A program made the translations under genes and the position numbers. Below, one piece after another: positions 1 to 9,277 of a stretch of DNA of 64,000 bases. The notes beneath the pieces were generated by a model. It was not told the origin of the DNA, did no database searches, and saw nothing but the letters and a program-made list of their open reading frames with translations. Position 1 is the first letter of the stretch. The number at the start of each line of letters is the position of its first letter. The stretch comes from Erysipelatoclostridium sp. An173 (GTDB lineage Bacteria > Bacillota_I > Bacilli_A > Erysipelotrichales > Coprobacillaceae), in assembly GCF_002160495.1 (NCBI RefSeq), contig NZ_NFKR01000008.1:1-64000 (forward strand), in the 5' to 3' direction.

Positions 1-227
<227 letters not shown>

Positions 228-249
228 GATAGGAGAAGTGTTTGATAAA

Positions 250-867
250 ATGAAAGTTATTTTAATTAATGGAAGTCCTAACGCTAGAGGCTGTACATAT
301 ACAGCCTTAAGCGAAGTAGCTCAAACTTTAGAAGACGAAGGAATTGAAACCGAAATTATCCATGTCGGTCATAAAGATATTCGTGGATGTATTGGTTGTC
401 GTAAATGTAAAACTTTAGGAAAATGTATTTTTAATGATATCGTAAATGAAGTTGCTCCTAAATTTAAAGAATGTGATGGAATCGTAATTGGTTCACCAGT
501 ATATTTTGCATCTGCAAATGGAACATTGATTTCTTTTGTTGATCGTTTATTCTATAGTATGACTGAAGACAAAACAATGAAAGTTGGAGCTGCAGTTGTT
601 TCAGCTCGTCGGGCAGGAAATACGGCAACATTTGATGAAATCAACAAATACTTTACAATTTCACAAATGCCAGTAGTTTCTAGTCAATATTGGAATATGG
701 TACATGGAAATAATGCCGAAGAGGTTAAACAAGATCTTGAAGGGTTACAAACAATGAGAACATTAGGAAGAAATATGGCATTTTTAATCAAGAGTATTCA
801 TTTAGGTAAAGAAAAATATGGTTTACCTGAAAAAGAAGAATCAGTTCATACTAATTTTATTCGCTAA
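250..867 (+). CDS. NADPH-dependent FMN reductase / iron-sulfur flavoprotein-like
   Basis: About 205 residues of flavodoxin fold. The protein opens with VILINGSPNARG, the FMN-phosphate loop of the NADPH-dependent FMN reductase family. Residues 34-55 carry a cysteine-rich stretch (GCIGCRKC, then C) shared with iron-sulfur flavoproteins and many clostridial FMN reductases. GSPVYFAS is the second flavin loop. It probably shuttles electrons from NAD(P)H through FMN; the partner is unknown. The start is uncertain: AGGAG at 231-235 is too close to GTG 238 and rather far from ATG 250. ATG is preferred because family members start MKVILINGSP. It probably shares a transcript with the aldo/keto reductase upstream. 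Confidence 0.82.
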   Translation: MKVILINGSPNARGCTYTALSEVAQTLEDEGIETEIIHVGHKDIRGCIGCRKCKTLGKCIFNDIVNEVAPKFKECDGIVIGSPVYFASANGTLISFVDRLFYSMTEDKTMKVGAAVVSARRAGNTATFDEINKYFTISQMPVVSSQYWNMVHGNNAEEVKQDLEGLQTMRTLGRNMAFLIKSIHLGKEKYGLPEKEESVHTNFIR

Positions 868-910
868 ATAATAGGTACTTAGTTATTAAAATATCATTAT
901 TTTATCTTCT

Positions 911-941
911 AGATACAGAATTTATTTTCTGTATCTTTTTT
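911..941 (+). terminator. Intrinsic terminator after the FMN reductase
   Basis: A perfect 10-bp stem (911-920 with 927-936), a 6-base loop and a run of T. It closes the reductase transcript. Confidence 0.85.
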
Positions 942-1048
942 GCCGATTTTTTAATATTAGTATTTGGATTAAAAAAGATTTATAATAATAGCTATTTTCT
1001 TCTAGTGTAGATTGGTTTATACTGTTGTTGGTTAAAGGAGATGGAATT

Positions 1049-1639
1049 ATGCATACTAATAAAATATTAAAAATTGTAATGATTGGGTTAATGGCAGGAT
1101 TATGTTATATATCTTTCATGTTTTTTCAAATTAAAATACCAACACCAGGTGGTTTTACTTCATTTCATTTAGGAAATACTTTTTGTGTTTTAGCGGCACT
1201 TTTATTAGGTGGTTTAGAAGGTGGCTTGGCAGGAGCAATAGGAATGGGAATTGCCGATTTACTAGATCCAACATATGCAATCGTAGCTCCTAAAACAATG
1301 ATTTTGAAATTAGGGATTGGTCTAGTAACTGGTTTTGTTGCACACAAGATTTTTCATGTTCAAAAATTAGAAGGGAAAAAATTATTGAAGGCAGTTGTTT
1401 TATCAACTAGTGCGGGAATGTTATTTAATATAGTAGGAGAACCAGTTTTCTCATATTTTTATACTGCTTTTGTTTTAGGTTCACCACATAATGCCGCTGC
1501 TGCTTTGGCTTCTTGGAATGCAATAACAACAGCTGTAAATGCAATTCTTGCAATTGTTATTTCATCGATTTTGTATATAAATATCCAACCACGGTTAAAA
1601 AATAATGGTATCTTAAAAAAATTAGCGGTAAAAGAATAA
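1049..1639 (+). CDS. ECF transporter S component (substrate-binding membrane subunit)
   Basis: A hydrophobic protein of 196 residues with five to six predicted membrane helices. The pattern matches ECF-type vitamin transporter S components: an early FFQIKIPTPGGFTSFHLGN segment, then LLLGGLEGGLAGAIGMGIADL, then a conserved middle-helix region. S components bind a vitamin or precursor and dock on a shared EcfAA'T module; no such module is in the window, so it must use one encoded elsewhere. The substrate is not determinable by eye. The ATG at 1049 is chosen because AAAGGAG ends 8 bases before it. No riboswitch was recognised upstream. It stands alone between terminators. Confidence 0.8.
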   Translation: MHTNKILKIVMIGLMAGLCYISFMFFQIKIPTPGGFTSFHLGNTFCVLAALLLGGLEGGLAGAIGMGIADLLDPTYAIVAPKTMILKLGIGLVTGFVAHKIFHVQKLEGKKLLKAVVLSTSAGMLFNIVGEPVFSYFYTAFVLGSPHNAAAALASWNAITTAVNAILAIVISSILYINIQPRLKNNGILKKLAVKE

Positions 1640-1740
1640 TATTAGCTAGTTTTATTTGTAAAAAACAAAAAAGAACTTGACAAATTTTTAATAATGATAA
1701 GAATAATTTATAGAGATAAGTTAGTATTTTAATAGATAAA

Positions 1741-1812
1741 AAAAGTCCATATGCTTATATAGTTATAAAACCAACTAATGTCTATTATGTAGATAGTTTT
1801 ATGGCTTTTTTT
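1741..1812 (+). terminator. Terminator-like hairpin in the leader of the EIICBA gene
   Basis: This lies in the 256-base gap between the ECF gene and the PTS gene. ATAAAAC (1765-1771) pairs with GTTTTAT (1796-1802). Outside it, AAG(T)CCATA at 1743-1751 can pair with TATGGCTT, and seven T follow. It is either the terminator of the ECF gene or an attenuator for the PTS gene. Unlike the mannose-operon leader, it has no sequence matching the BglG-family RAT consensus. Confidence 0.55.
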
Positions 1813-1895
1813 ATATAAACCTTTTAAATGATTGAAAAGACTGTTCCAAAAGAGGGATGGTACAGTTTAATGGTTGTAAAATGAAAGAGGGAAGT

Positions 1896-3992
1896 ATGAA
1901 ATCAAAAATTTTAGGAGTATTGCAAAGGATTGGACGTAGCTTTATGTTACCAATTGCTTTGTTACCAATTGCAGGATTCTTTTTAGGGATAGGTAGATCT
2001 TTAACTAATGAAACTACTATTCAAACCCTTCATTTAGACGCATTTTTAGGACAAGGAACATTTGTTAATAGCTTTTTAACGATTTTAACAAAAGTTGGAA
2101 CAGTGCTGTTTAATAATCTACCATTAATTTTTGCAGCATCAGTTGCTTTAGGAATGGCTAAAAAAGCTAAAGAAGTAGCGGTTTTATCGTCGATCATAGC
2201 ATTTTTTGTTATGCATACAACTATCAATAGTATGTTAACGTTAGATGGAATGCTTATAAATGATCAGATTGCTGGTCATGTTTTACAAGGGACGATTACT
2301 TCGGTTTGTGGAATTAATTCTTTAGAAATGGGGGTTTTTGGTGGCATAATTGTTGGTTTAGGGGTTGGCTTTTTGCATAATCGTTTTTATCAAATTGAAC
2401 TGCCTAGTGTTTTATCGTTTTTTGAAGGAGAACGTTTTATTCCAATCATTTCGGCAATTGTTTATGTTTTCGTTGGAATTGTGATGTTTTATTTTTGGCC
2501 ATTTGTTCAAAATTTGATTTTTGAATTAGGACACCTAATTTCATCTACTGGTTATTTTGGTACCTTTGTCTATGGAATGATTGAAAGATTACTAGTGCCT
2601 TTTGGTTTACATCATGTCTTTTATTTACCATTTTGGCAAACTGCAATTGGTGGTTCAATGTTAGTTAATGGCACAATGGTTTATGGGGCTCAAAATATTT
2701 TCTTTGCTCAGCTAGCTGATCCTAGTGTAGTTCATTTTAGCAGTGAAGCAACTAAATATTTTACTGGTAAATTTATTTTTATGATTTTTGGTTTACCAGG
2801 AGCAGCTTTAGCGATGTATCAATGTGCTAAACCGGAAAAAAGAAAAGCAATTGGTAGTTTATTATTAACAGCTTCGCTTACAAGTATGTTAACAGGAATT
2901 ACGGAACCATTAGAGTTTACTTTTTTGTTTTCAGCGCCATTGTTATTTGGAATCGAAGTTATTTTAGCTGGAAGTGCTTATATGATTGCTCATATTTGTA
3001 ATATCGCAGTTGGTTTAACATTTTCTGGCAGTTTGATTGATCTTATTGTATTTGGGGTTTTACAAGGGAATAGTAAAACAAGCTGGCTTTTAATGATTCC
3101 AATAGGAATTGTATATTTTGGATTATATTATTTTAGTTTTAGATTTTTGATTAAAAAATTGAATTTGAAAACAATTGGTAGAGAAGATGATGATCGTTTA
3201 GTTGTTTTTAAAAAGCCTAAAATTGGTGATAAAAAAATATTTGATGAAATAGAAGTAGATAAACAAATCCAAATGATTGTTCGTGGATTAGGGGGCCGAG
3301 ATAATTTTAGTGATTTAGATTGTTGTATTACCCGATTACGAGCAGCAATTGTAAATACTGATTTAGTAAGTGAGAGTTTATTGAAACAAGCTGGGGCAGC
3401 AGCAATAGTGTTACAAGGAAATAATATCCAAATTATTTATGGTCCTAAAGCATCTTCAGTTAAAGTAAGATTAGAGGAATATTTACAAAATATTCCCCCT
3501 GAATATGATGAATTACCAGTTAAAGAAAATAAAGAAACTTCAGTAATTGAAATAGGAAATGTTGTTGATGGAGAAGTATTACCAATTGAGGATTCATGTG
3601 ATGATCTTTTTGCCCATAAGTTATTAGGTGATGGTGTAATGATTAAACCTTATCATGGTTTAGTTGTAGCACCATGCAATGGAATTATTACGATGGTTTA
3701 TCCAACTAAACACGCTCTTGGTATTCAGCTTGATAATGGCTATGAGTTATTGATTCATTTTGGAATTAATACCGTTAATTTACAAGGAAATGGTTTTGAA
3801 TTATTGGTAAATGCAAATCAAAGAGTAAAAAAAGGTGATTTATTATGGAACGCGGATTTGGAGTATATCAAGGAAAATGCAGTTAGTGAAAATATATTAT
3901 TAGTAGTTACAAAGATAGATGATAATTGTCAAATTGAAAAAGAATATGGCAAAAAAGATAGTGGTACAACAATATTAAGGTTATGTAATTGA
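1896..3992 (+). CDS. PTS transporter EIICBA, glucose family
   Basis: About 698 residues holding a whole permease. The N-terminal 400 residues form the membrane IIC domain (RIGRSFMLPIALLPIAGF at the start, GITEPLEF near 350). Next comes a IIB domain of about 80 residues with the phosphocysteine in DCCITRLR. The C-terminal IIA domain has its histidine in LLIHFGINTV and an accessory histidine in TKHALGI. It takes up and phosphorylates a hexose such as glucose, maltose or N-acetylglucosamine; the sugar cannot be assigned. The ATG at 1896 follows AGAGGGA with good spacing; an in-frame start 13 codons earlier lacks a site. A BglG-type antiterminator gene follows 13 bases later. Confidence 0.9.
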   Translation: MKSKILGVLQRIGRSFMLPIALLPIAGFFLGIGRSLTNETTIQTLHLDAFLGQGTFVNSFLTILTKVGTVLFNNLPLIFAASVALGMAKKAKEVAVLSSIIAFFVMHTTINSMLTLDGMLINDQIAGHVLQGTITSVCGINSLEMGVFGGIIVGLGVGFLHNRFYQIELPSVLSFFEGERFIPIISAIVYVFVGIVMFYFWPFVQNLIFELGHLISSTGYFGTFVYGMIERLLVPFGLHHVFYLPFWQTAIGGSMLVNGTMVYGAQNIFFAQLADPSVVHFSSEATKYFTGKFIFMIFGLPGAALAMYQCAKPEKRKAIGSLLLTASLTSMLTGITEPLEFTFLFSAPLLFGIEVILAGSAYMIAHICNIAVGLTFSGSLIDLIVFGVLQGNSKTSWLLMIPIGIVYFGLYYFSFRFLIKKLNLKTIGREDDDRLVVFKKPKIGDKKIFDEIEVDKQIQMIVRGLGGRDNFSDLDCCITRLRAAIVNTDLVSESLLKQAGAAAIVLQGNNIQIIYGPKASSVKVRLEEYLQNIPPEYDELPVKENKETSVIEIGNVVDGEVLPIEDSCDDLFAHKLLGDGVMIKPYHGLVVAPCNGIITMVYPTKHALGIQLDNGYELLIHFGINTVNLQGNGFELLVNANQRVKKGDLLWNADLEYIKENAVSENILLVVTKIDDNCQIEKEYGKKDSGTTILRLCN

Positions 3993-4005
3993 AAAGGGAT
4001 AGAGT

Positions 4006-4833
4006 ATGTATAAAATAATAAAAGTATTAAATAATAATACCGTTTTAGCTGCTTTTGAAAATGATGAAGTAATTATTATGTATAAAGGGATTGGTTTTGG
4101 TAAAAAAGTTAATCAAGAAATCGAAATACCTAAAAATGCCAAAAAATTTTTGATGCAGAAAAACTATAATTCAAAAATGAAATCTAATAATATTATTAAT
4201 TACATTGATCCAGTTTATCTTGAAATTGCTTTTGAAATCATTAAATTAGCAGTTGAAAAATTTGGTCGTGTTGATAACGATATACTTTTACCATTAGCTG
4301 ATCATATTTATTTTGCAATTAAAAGAATGGCTGAAAATATCATGCCTTCAAATCCATTTTTAGATGACATTAAATTATTATTTCCTGATGAATATGAAGT
4401 AGCTTTACAAGGAAAAGAAGTAATCGATAAATTTGTAGCAGTTAAAATCAATGATGATGAAGTTGGATTCATTACGTTACATATCCATTCAGCAATTTCA
4501 TCAAATCAAGTTGTGGAATCAATGGAAGCAACGCGGGTTATTCATGAAAGTATTGATAAATTACAAAAAGACTTAAATATCGTTATTGATGTTAATTCAA
4601 TATCTTATGCTCGGTTAATGAATCATATCAAGTTTTTGATTTTAAGATTAAATACTAATGAAAAGTTACAGATGGATATCAGTGAGTTTACTAAAGAAAA
4701 ATTTCCATTTGCTTATTTACAAGCGGTTAATATGTGTAATGCATTATCTAAAGCTTTAAATAAAGAATTACCAGAAACTGAAGTTGGTTATTTAGCACTA
4801 CATCTAGAGCGAATTTTATCTAGTATCGTTTAA
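4006..4833 (+). CDS. BglG/LicT/GlcT-family transcription antiterminator
   Basis: A 275-residue protein with the full family layout: an RNA-binding CAT domain (residues 1-56, MYKIIKVLNNNTVLA) and two PTS regulation domains. The expected phosphorylatable histidines are visible: H100 and H159 in PRD1 (LADHI, TLHIHS), H207 and H266 in PRD2 (MNHIKF, ALHLER). Such proteins bind a ribonucleic antiterminator in nascent mRNA and block a terminator when the sugar is present. The gene follows the EIICBA gene directly. The only convincing RAT target nearby is downstream, at 4901-4929 in the mannose PTS leader, so it may control that operon too or instead. Confidence 0.9.
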   Translation: MYKIIKVLNNNTVLAAFENDEVIIMYKGIGFGKKVNQEIEIPKNAKKFLMQKNYNSKMKSNNIINYIDPVYLEIAFEIIKLAVEKFGRVDNDILLPLADHIYFAIKRMAENIMPSNPFLDDIKLLFPDEYEVALQGKEVIDKFVAVKINDDEVGFITLHIHSAISSNQVVESMEATRVIHESIDKLQKDLNIVIDVNSISYARLMNHIKFLILRLNTNEKLQMDISEFTKEKFPFAYLQAVNMCNALSKALNKELPETEVGYLALHLERILSSIV

Positions 4834-4847
4834 TTTTAAAACGTTGC

Positions 4848-4877
4848 TTGACAAATTTAGCCCTTTAATGCTATGAT
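4848..4877 (+). promoter_or_regulatory. Promoter of the mannose-family PTS operon
   Basis: TTGACA at 4848-4853 and TATGAT at 4872-4877, separated by 18 bases. Predicted start near 4884, just upstream of the RAT. Confidence 0.75.
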
Positions 4878-4900
4878 TGTTGCATAAAAGAATACTTAAT

Positions 4901-4929
4901 AGTGTGTAACTGGTGAGGCAGGCATTAAC
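4901..4929 (+). promoter_or_regulatory. Ribonucleic antiterminator (RAT) site
   Basis: The 29-base segment contains GTGTAACTG, a short variable loop, then GCAGGCATTAAC. This closely resembles the BglG/LicT RAT consensus (…TTACTG…GCAGGCAAAACC). Its 3' half is also the left arm of the terminator at 4918-4990, so RAT folding and termination are mutually exclusive, as in known LicT/GlcT leaders. Confidence 0.82.
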
Positions 4930-4990
4930 TATTTTTAAGATTTAATATCCATGGGATTATTATATCTTTTAATAGTTATGTCTGCTTTTT
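4918..4990 (+). terminator. RAT-controlled leader terminator
   Basis: GCAGGCATTAACTATT (4918-4933) pairs almost fully with AATAGTTATGTCTGC (4971-4985), then six T. It overlaps the RAT by 12 bases, giving an antitermination switch ahead of the EIIAB gene. Confidence 0.8.
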
Positions 4991-5031
4991 TGCGTTGTTG
5001 AGTATTTAAAAGAAAGGGAGGAATTTATATT

Positions 5032-6027
5032 ATGGTAGGAATTATCCTTGCTAGTCATGGAGAATTTGCAAACGGTATTTTGCAATCTGGGTCAATGATT
5101 TTTGGTGAGCAAAAAGATGTTAAAGCTGTAACATTGCAACCAAGCGAAGGACCTGATGATTTAAAAGCAAAAATGGAAGCAGCAATTGCTACCTTCGAAA
5201 ATCAAGAACAAGTATTGTTTTTAGTTGATTTATGGGGTGGAACACCATTTAACCAAGCTAATGGTTTAATTGCTGGCCATGAAGACACATGGGCTATTGT
5301 TACCGGACTTAATTTACCAATGTTAATTGAAGCTTATGCTTCAAGAATGTCAATGGAAACAGCTCATGAAATTGCAACACACATTACAGAAGTTGCTCGT
5401 GAAGGGGTTAAAGTTAAACCAGAAACTTTAGAACCAGAAAAACCATCAGCAAAAGCAGCACCTGTTGCTACACCTCAAGGAGCAATCCCAGAAGGAACAG
5501 TTATTGGTGATGGTAAAATAAAATATGTATTAGCACGTGTTGATACAAGATTATTACATGGACAAGTTGCTACTACATGGACAAAAACTACACAACCAAA
5601 TCGTATCATCGTTGTTTCTGATTCTGTGGCCCATGATAATTTGCGTAAACAAATGATTGAACAAGCTGCGCCACCAGGAGTAAGAGCTAACGTTGTTCCA
5701 ATTCACAAAATGATTGAAGTTGCTAAAGATCCACGTTTTGGTAACACTAAAGCAATGTTATTATTCGAAACACCTCAAGATGCTTTAAAAGCCATTGAAG
5801 GTGGGGTCGATATTAAAGAATTAAATATTGGATCTATGGCTCATTCACTTGGAAAAGTTGTTGTTAATAAAGCAATCGCTATGGGTGAAGATGATGTTAA
5901 AACAATTGAAAAATTAAAAGAAAAAGGAATTAAATTTGATGTACGTAAAGTACCTAGTGATTCTAATGAAAACATGGATACTTTATTGAAAAAAGCGAAA
6001 GCTGAATTAGCTAACGCATCAAAATAA
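5032..6027 (+). CDS. manX: PTS mannose-family EIIAB component
   Basis: A 331-residue fusion of cytoplasmic IIA and IIB domains. IIA (1-125) has its phosphohistidine at H9 in ILASHGEFA plus the LVDLWGGTPFNQA motif. A linker rich in Ala, Pro and Lys (130-155) leads to IIB, with phosphohistidine H176 in RVDTRLLHGQVA. It passes phosphate from HPr to the incoming sugar. It is the first gene of a four-gene operon with IIC, IID and a DUF956 protein and has a good AGGGAGG site. Mannose-family systems often carry glucose, mannose, fructose or glucosamine; the sugar is not certain. Control is by the RAT leader upstream. Confidence 0.95.
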   Translation: MVGIILASHGEFANGILQSGSMIFGEQKDVKAVTLQPSEGPDDLKAKMEAAIATFENQEQVLFLVDLWGGTPFNQANGLIAGHEDTWAIVTGLNLPMLIEAYASRMSMETAHEIATHITEVAREGVKVKPETLEPEKPSAKAAPVATPQGAIPEGTVIGDGKIKYVLARVDTRLLHGQVATTWTKTTQPNRIIVVSDSVAHDNLRKQMIEQAAPPGVRANVVPIHKMIEVAKDPRFGNTKAMLLFETPQDALKAIEGGVDIKELNIGSMAHSLGKVVVNKAIAMGEDDVKTIEKLKEKGIKFDVRKVPSDSNENMDTLLKKAKAELANASK

Positions 6028-6046
6028 TTAAACAGGAGGAATTATA

Positions 6047-6859
6047 ATGTCTTTAATTACAATAATTTTAATCGTTATAGTTGCCTTATTAGCTGGTATG
6101 GAAGGAATCTTAGATGAATTCCAATTTCATCAACCGCTAGTGGCATGTACATTAATTGGTTTAGTAAGTGGACATCTAACTGAAGGAATTATTTTAGGTG
6201 GTTCATTACAAATGATTGCCTTAGGATGGGCAAACGTTGGAGCAGCAGTTGCTCCTGATGCAGCTTTAGCATCTGTTGCTTCTGCTATTATCATGGTGTT
6301 AGGATTACAAGGTGGGACTACTGATGTTCAAACAGCAATCTCTACATCAATTGCTGTTGCTATCCCACTTTCAGTAGCTGGTTTATTCTTAACAATGATT
6401 TGTCGTACTATTGCAATTCCAATGGTGCATTTTATGGATAATGCAGCTGAAAAAGGGAATTTTAGAACAATGGAAATGTGGCATGTTTTAGCAATTTTAT
6501 TACAAGGGGTTCGTATTGCTATTCCTGCTGCTGCACTTTGTATCGTACCGGCTTCAGTAGTAACTGATGCTTTAAATCAAATGCCTGCCTGGTTATCTGG
6601 CGGAATGACTGTTGGTGGTGGAATGGTTGCCGCAGTTGGTTATGCAATGGTTATCAATATGATGTCAACTAAAGAAACTTGGCCATTCTTTGCTTTAGGT
6701 TTCGTATTAGCAGCTATTGGTGAATTAACATTAATTGCATTAGGTGCTATCGGTGTTGCATTAGCATTAATCTATTTAGGATTAAAAGAAAATGGTGGTT
6801 CTGGAAGCGGTGGAACTGGTTCTGGCGATCCATTAGGTGATATATTAAATGATTATTAA
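6047..6859 (+). CDS. manY: PTS mannose-family EIIC component
   Basis: A 270-residue membrane protein typical of mannose-family IIC: a hydrophobic start, QFHQPLVACTLIGLVSGHLTEG near residue 25, GGSLQMIALGWANVGAA near 50, and several glycine-rich helices. IIC and IID together form the translocation path. The C-terminal tail is an unusual Gly/Ser spacer (GGSGSGGTGSGDP) that probably hangs in the cytoplasm. It lies 19 bases after EIIAB with its own GGAGG site, and 23 bases before IID. Confidence 0.95.
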   Translation: MSLITIILIVIVALLAGMEGILDEFQFHQPLVACTLIGLVSGHLTEGIILGGSLQMIALGWANVGAAVAPDAALASVASAIIMVLGLQGGTTDVQTAISTSIAVAIPLSVAGLFLTMICRTIAIPMVHFMDNAAEKGNFRTMEMWHVLAILLQGVRIAIPAAALCIVPASVVTDALNQMPAWLSGGMTVGGGMVAAVGYAMVINMMSTKETWPFFALGFVLAAIGELTLIALGAIGVALALIYLGLKENGGSGSGGTGSGDPLGDILNDY

Positions 6860-6882
6860 AATCTTGAAGGAGGAAAAAAACA

Positions 6883-7800
6883 ATGGCAGAAAAAATTAAA
6901 TTATCAAAAAAAGATCGTTTATCAGTCGCTTGGCGTCATCAGTTCCTTCAAGGTTCTTGGAACTATGAACGTATGCAAAATGGTGGTTGGTGTTATTCAA
7001 TTATTCCAGCTATCAAAAAATTATATTCTAATAAAGATGATCAAATTGCAGCTTTAAAAAGACATATGGAATTCTATAATACTCACCCATATGTATCTGC
7101 TCCAGTTATGGGGGTTACATTAGCATTAGAAGAAGAAAGAGCTAATGGTGCCAAAATTAATGATCAAGCTATCCAAGGGGTTAAAGTTGGAATGATGGGA
7201 CCTCTTGCTGGGGTTGGGGATCCAGTATTCTGGTTTACTTTAAGACCTATTCTTGGGGCTTTAGGTGCTTCTTTAGCATTAAGTGGAAACATTATTGGAC
7301 CTTTATTATTCTTCTTTGCATGGAATATTATCAGAATGGCATTTATCTGGTATACACAAGAATTTGGGTATAAAGTTGGTACATCAATTGCTCAAGATTT
7401 ATCAGGTGGTTTACTTGGTAAAATTACTCAAGGAGCTTCAATTTTAGGGATGTTTATCATTGGTGCTCTAGTTCAACGTTGGGTAACTATTTCATTTACA
7501 CCAATCGTATCTACAGTAACTCAATCTGAAGGTGCATATATTGATTGGGATAAAGTTAAATCTGGAGCTGATGGAATTAAATATGCTTTAGAACAATATA
7601 GTACTTTAGGAGCAGATGGTCTAAATGTTGAAAAAGTAACTACATTACAACAAAACTTAGATCAATTAATTCCAGGTTTAGCAGCTTTATTATTAACATT
7701 ATTATGCTGCTGGTTATTAAGAAAGAAAGTTTCACCAATTGTAATTATCGTTGCATTATTCGCAGTTGGTATTATTGCACGTCTTTGTGGAATCATGTAA
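6883..7800 (+). CDS. manZ: PTS mannose-family EIID component
   Basis: A 305-residue IID subunit. The N-terminal cytoplasmic part shows the family sequence: LQGSWNYERMQNGGW, PAIKKLY, and later VGMMGPLAGVGDPVFW. Hydrophobic helices follow, including two at the C-terminus. An insertion of about 50 polar residues sits near 210-265, before the final pair of helices. It partners IIC in sugar translocation. The gene is within the operon, with AAGGAGG upstream. Confidence 0.95.
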   Translation: MAEKIKLSKKDRLSVAWRHQFLQGSWNYERMQNGGWCYSIIPAIKKLYSNKDDQIAALKRHMEFYNTHPYVSAPVMGVTLALEEERANGAKINDQAIQGVKVGMMGPLAGVGDPVFWFTLRPILGALGASLALSGNIIGPLLFFFAWNIIRMAFIWYTQEFGYKVGTSIAQDLSGGLLGKITQGASILGMFIIGALVQRWVTISFTPIVSTVTQSEGAYIDWDKVKSGADGIKYALEQYSTLGADGLNVEKVTTLQQNLDQLIPGLAALLLTLLCCWLLRKKVSPIVIIVALFAVGIIARLCGIM

Positions 7801-7838
7801 GATAAAAATATCGATAAAAAATATTTAGGAGGAATAAC

Positions 7839-8222
7839 ATGGTACAATCTTTAAACACTAAAGTAGATTTAACAATTAAAGCCACTTCTTATTTAGGTTT
7901 AGCGACTTATGGGAAAGTAATGGTTGGCGATAAAGCTTTTGAATTTTATAATGAAAAAAATATTCGCGATTATATTCAGATTCCTTGGGAAGAGGTTAGT
8001 TGTGTAATGGCTTCAGTAATGTTTAAAGGAAAATGGATTCCTCGCTTTGCCATCAAGACTAAACAAAATGGAAATTTCACATTTTCTACAAGGGATAATA
8101 AAGCGCTATTAAGAGCGGTCAATAAATATATTCCTTCTCAAAATATGGTTAGATCACTAAGCTTTTTCCAGGTTGTTGGTCGGGGCTTAAAATCGATTTT
8201 TATCAGAAAAAAGAAAAAATAA
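7839..8222 (+). CDS. manO: DUF956 family protein linked to mannose PTS
   Basis: A 127-residue soluble protein, last gene of the operon. Sequence such as VDLTIKATSYLG, GDKAFEFYN, IPWEEVSCVMASV and RFAIKTKQNGNFTFSTRD matches the DUF956 (ManO) family, which nearly always follows manXYZ-type genes in Firmicutes. The family has a PH-like fold and is thought to modulate the permease; its biochemical role is not settled. The basic C-terminal tail (IFIRKKKK) could touch the membrane or nucleic acid. Confidence 0.88.
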   Translation: MVQSLNTKVDLTIKATSYLGLATYGKVMVGDKAFEFYNEKNIRDYIQIPWEEVSCVMASVMFKGKWIPRFAIKTKQNGNFTFSTRDNKALLRAVNKYIPSQNMVRSLSFFQVVGRGLKSIFIRKKKK

Positions 8223-8230
8223 AAATAACT

Positions 8231-8259
8231 AAAACTGTCGGTAAAACGGCAGTTTTTTT
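8231..8259 (+). terminator. Intrinsic terminator of the mannose PTS operon
   Basis: AAACTGTCG (8232-8240) pairs with CGGCAGTTT (8247-8255) with one G-U pair, followed by T residues. Confidence 0.85.
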
Positions 8260-8376
8260 ATTATGCTTGCCAGGTATACTGAAATGCGATATTGGTATTG
8301 TACTTTAAAAAATAACTTTAATAAAATATAGTTAGAAAAAGAAAAATATATTATTAATTGATATAAGGAGGTCAAA

Positions 8377-9261
8377 ATGAATTCAAATACATTAGTAAAT
8401 AGTGTTATTAATAACCCAAAATTTAAAAACTTTGGCAGATTTATTTTTCCTAGTGGTTTTAATCAGCCAACACCAACAATGAAAATAAGTAATATAAATT
8501 CATTATTACCTTATCATAGCTATATTAATACCAATACAACAATTGAAGTATTAGAATACTTTGAAAATCAAGTAAACAATGGGCAAACAATATTCTATGA
8601 TATCTATTCACCTGAAGAAAAAGCAAGTGATCCAAGTAAAGAAGATACGGGATTATTCTTCTTTAAAGGTAAAAAGAATGCTCCATTTGCTTTGATTAGC
8701 GCTGGCGGCGGTTTTGTTTATGTTGGCTCAATTCATGAAAGCTTTCCTCATGCTTTAAAACTATCTAGACAAGGATATAACGCCTTTGCTTTACAATATC
8801 GCACATATAGCGGACAAACGGCATGTGTTGATCTAGCTAGGGCGATAGCGTTTATCTTTGAACATGCTAAAGAATTAGAAGTCGATACTAATTGTTATTC
8901 ACTTTGGGGTGGTTCAGCTGGTGCGAGAATGGCTGCTTATTTAGGTTCATATGGTCCTGGTTCCTTTGGTCAAAATCTATATCCACGTGCTGGTACTGTA
9001 GTAATGCAATATACCGGGCATAATGACTACACCCCAAATGATCCACCTACTTATGTTTGTGTTGGTAAAAATGATGGTATTGCTTATTGGAAAACTATGG
9101 AGCGAAGAATAAATCGTTTAAAGCATTGTGGCATTCCTACAGAATTTCATGTATATCCTAATTTAGGTCATGGTTTTGGTTTAGGAGTTGGAACTTTGGC
9201 AGAAGGATGGATAAATGATGCAATAGCATTTTGGCAACAGCAAATCGATAAAACTAAATAA
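8377..9261 (+). CDS. Alpha/beta-hydrolase, acetyl-esterase/lipase-like
   Basis: A 294-residue protein without signal peptide. The HSL/acetyl-esterase pattern is clear: AGGGFVY near 110 as oxyanion loop, nucleophile S180 in WGGSAGARM, acid D233 in GKNDGIAYW, and H265 in NLGHGFGLG. It would hydrolyse short-chain esters, perhaps acetyl groups on sugars or xenobiotics. AAGGAGG precedes the ATG closely. The preceding 150 bases hold the PTS terminator and an AT-rich stretch with no obvious element. A decayed flavodoxin follows 16 bases later. Confidence 0.88.
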   Translation: MNSNTLVNSVINNPKFKNFGRFIFPSGFNQPTPTMKISNINSLLPYHSYINTNTTIEVLEYFENQVNNGQTIFYDIYSPEEKASDPSKEDTGLFFFKGKKNAPFALISAGGGFVYVGSIHESFPHALKLSRQGYNAFALQYRTYSGQTACVDLARAIAFIFEHAKELEVDTNCYSLWGGSAGARMAAYLGSYGPGSFGQNLYPRAGTVVMQYTGHNDYTPNDPPTYVCVGKNDGIAYWKTMERRINRLKHCGIPTEFHVYPNLGHGFGLGVGTLAEGWINDAIAFWQQQIDKTK

Positions 9262-9277
9262 AAAAGGAGGATTAATA

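Noticed and set aside
1741-1812. A BglG-type RAT in the EIICBA leader
   Set aside because: No stretch matches the TTACTG...GCAGGC pattern that is clear at 4901-4929.
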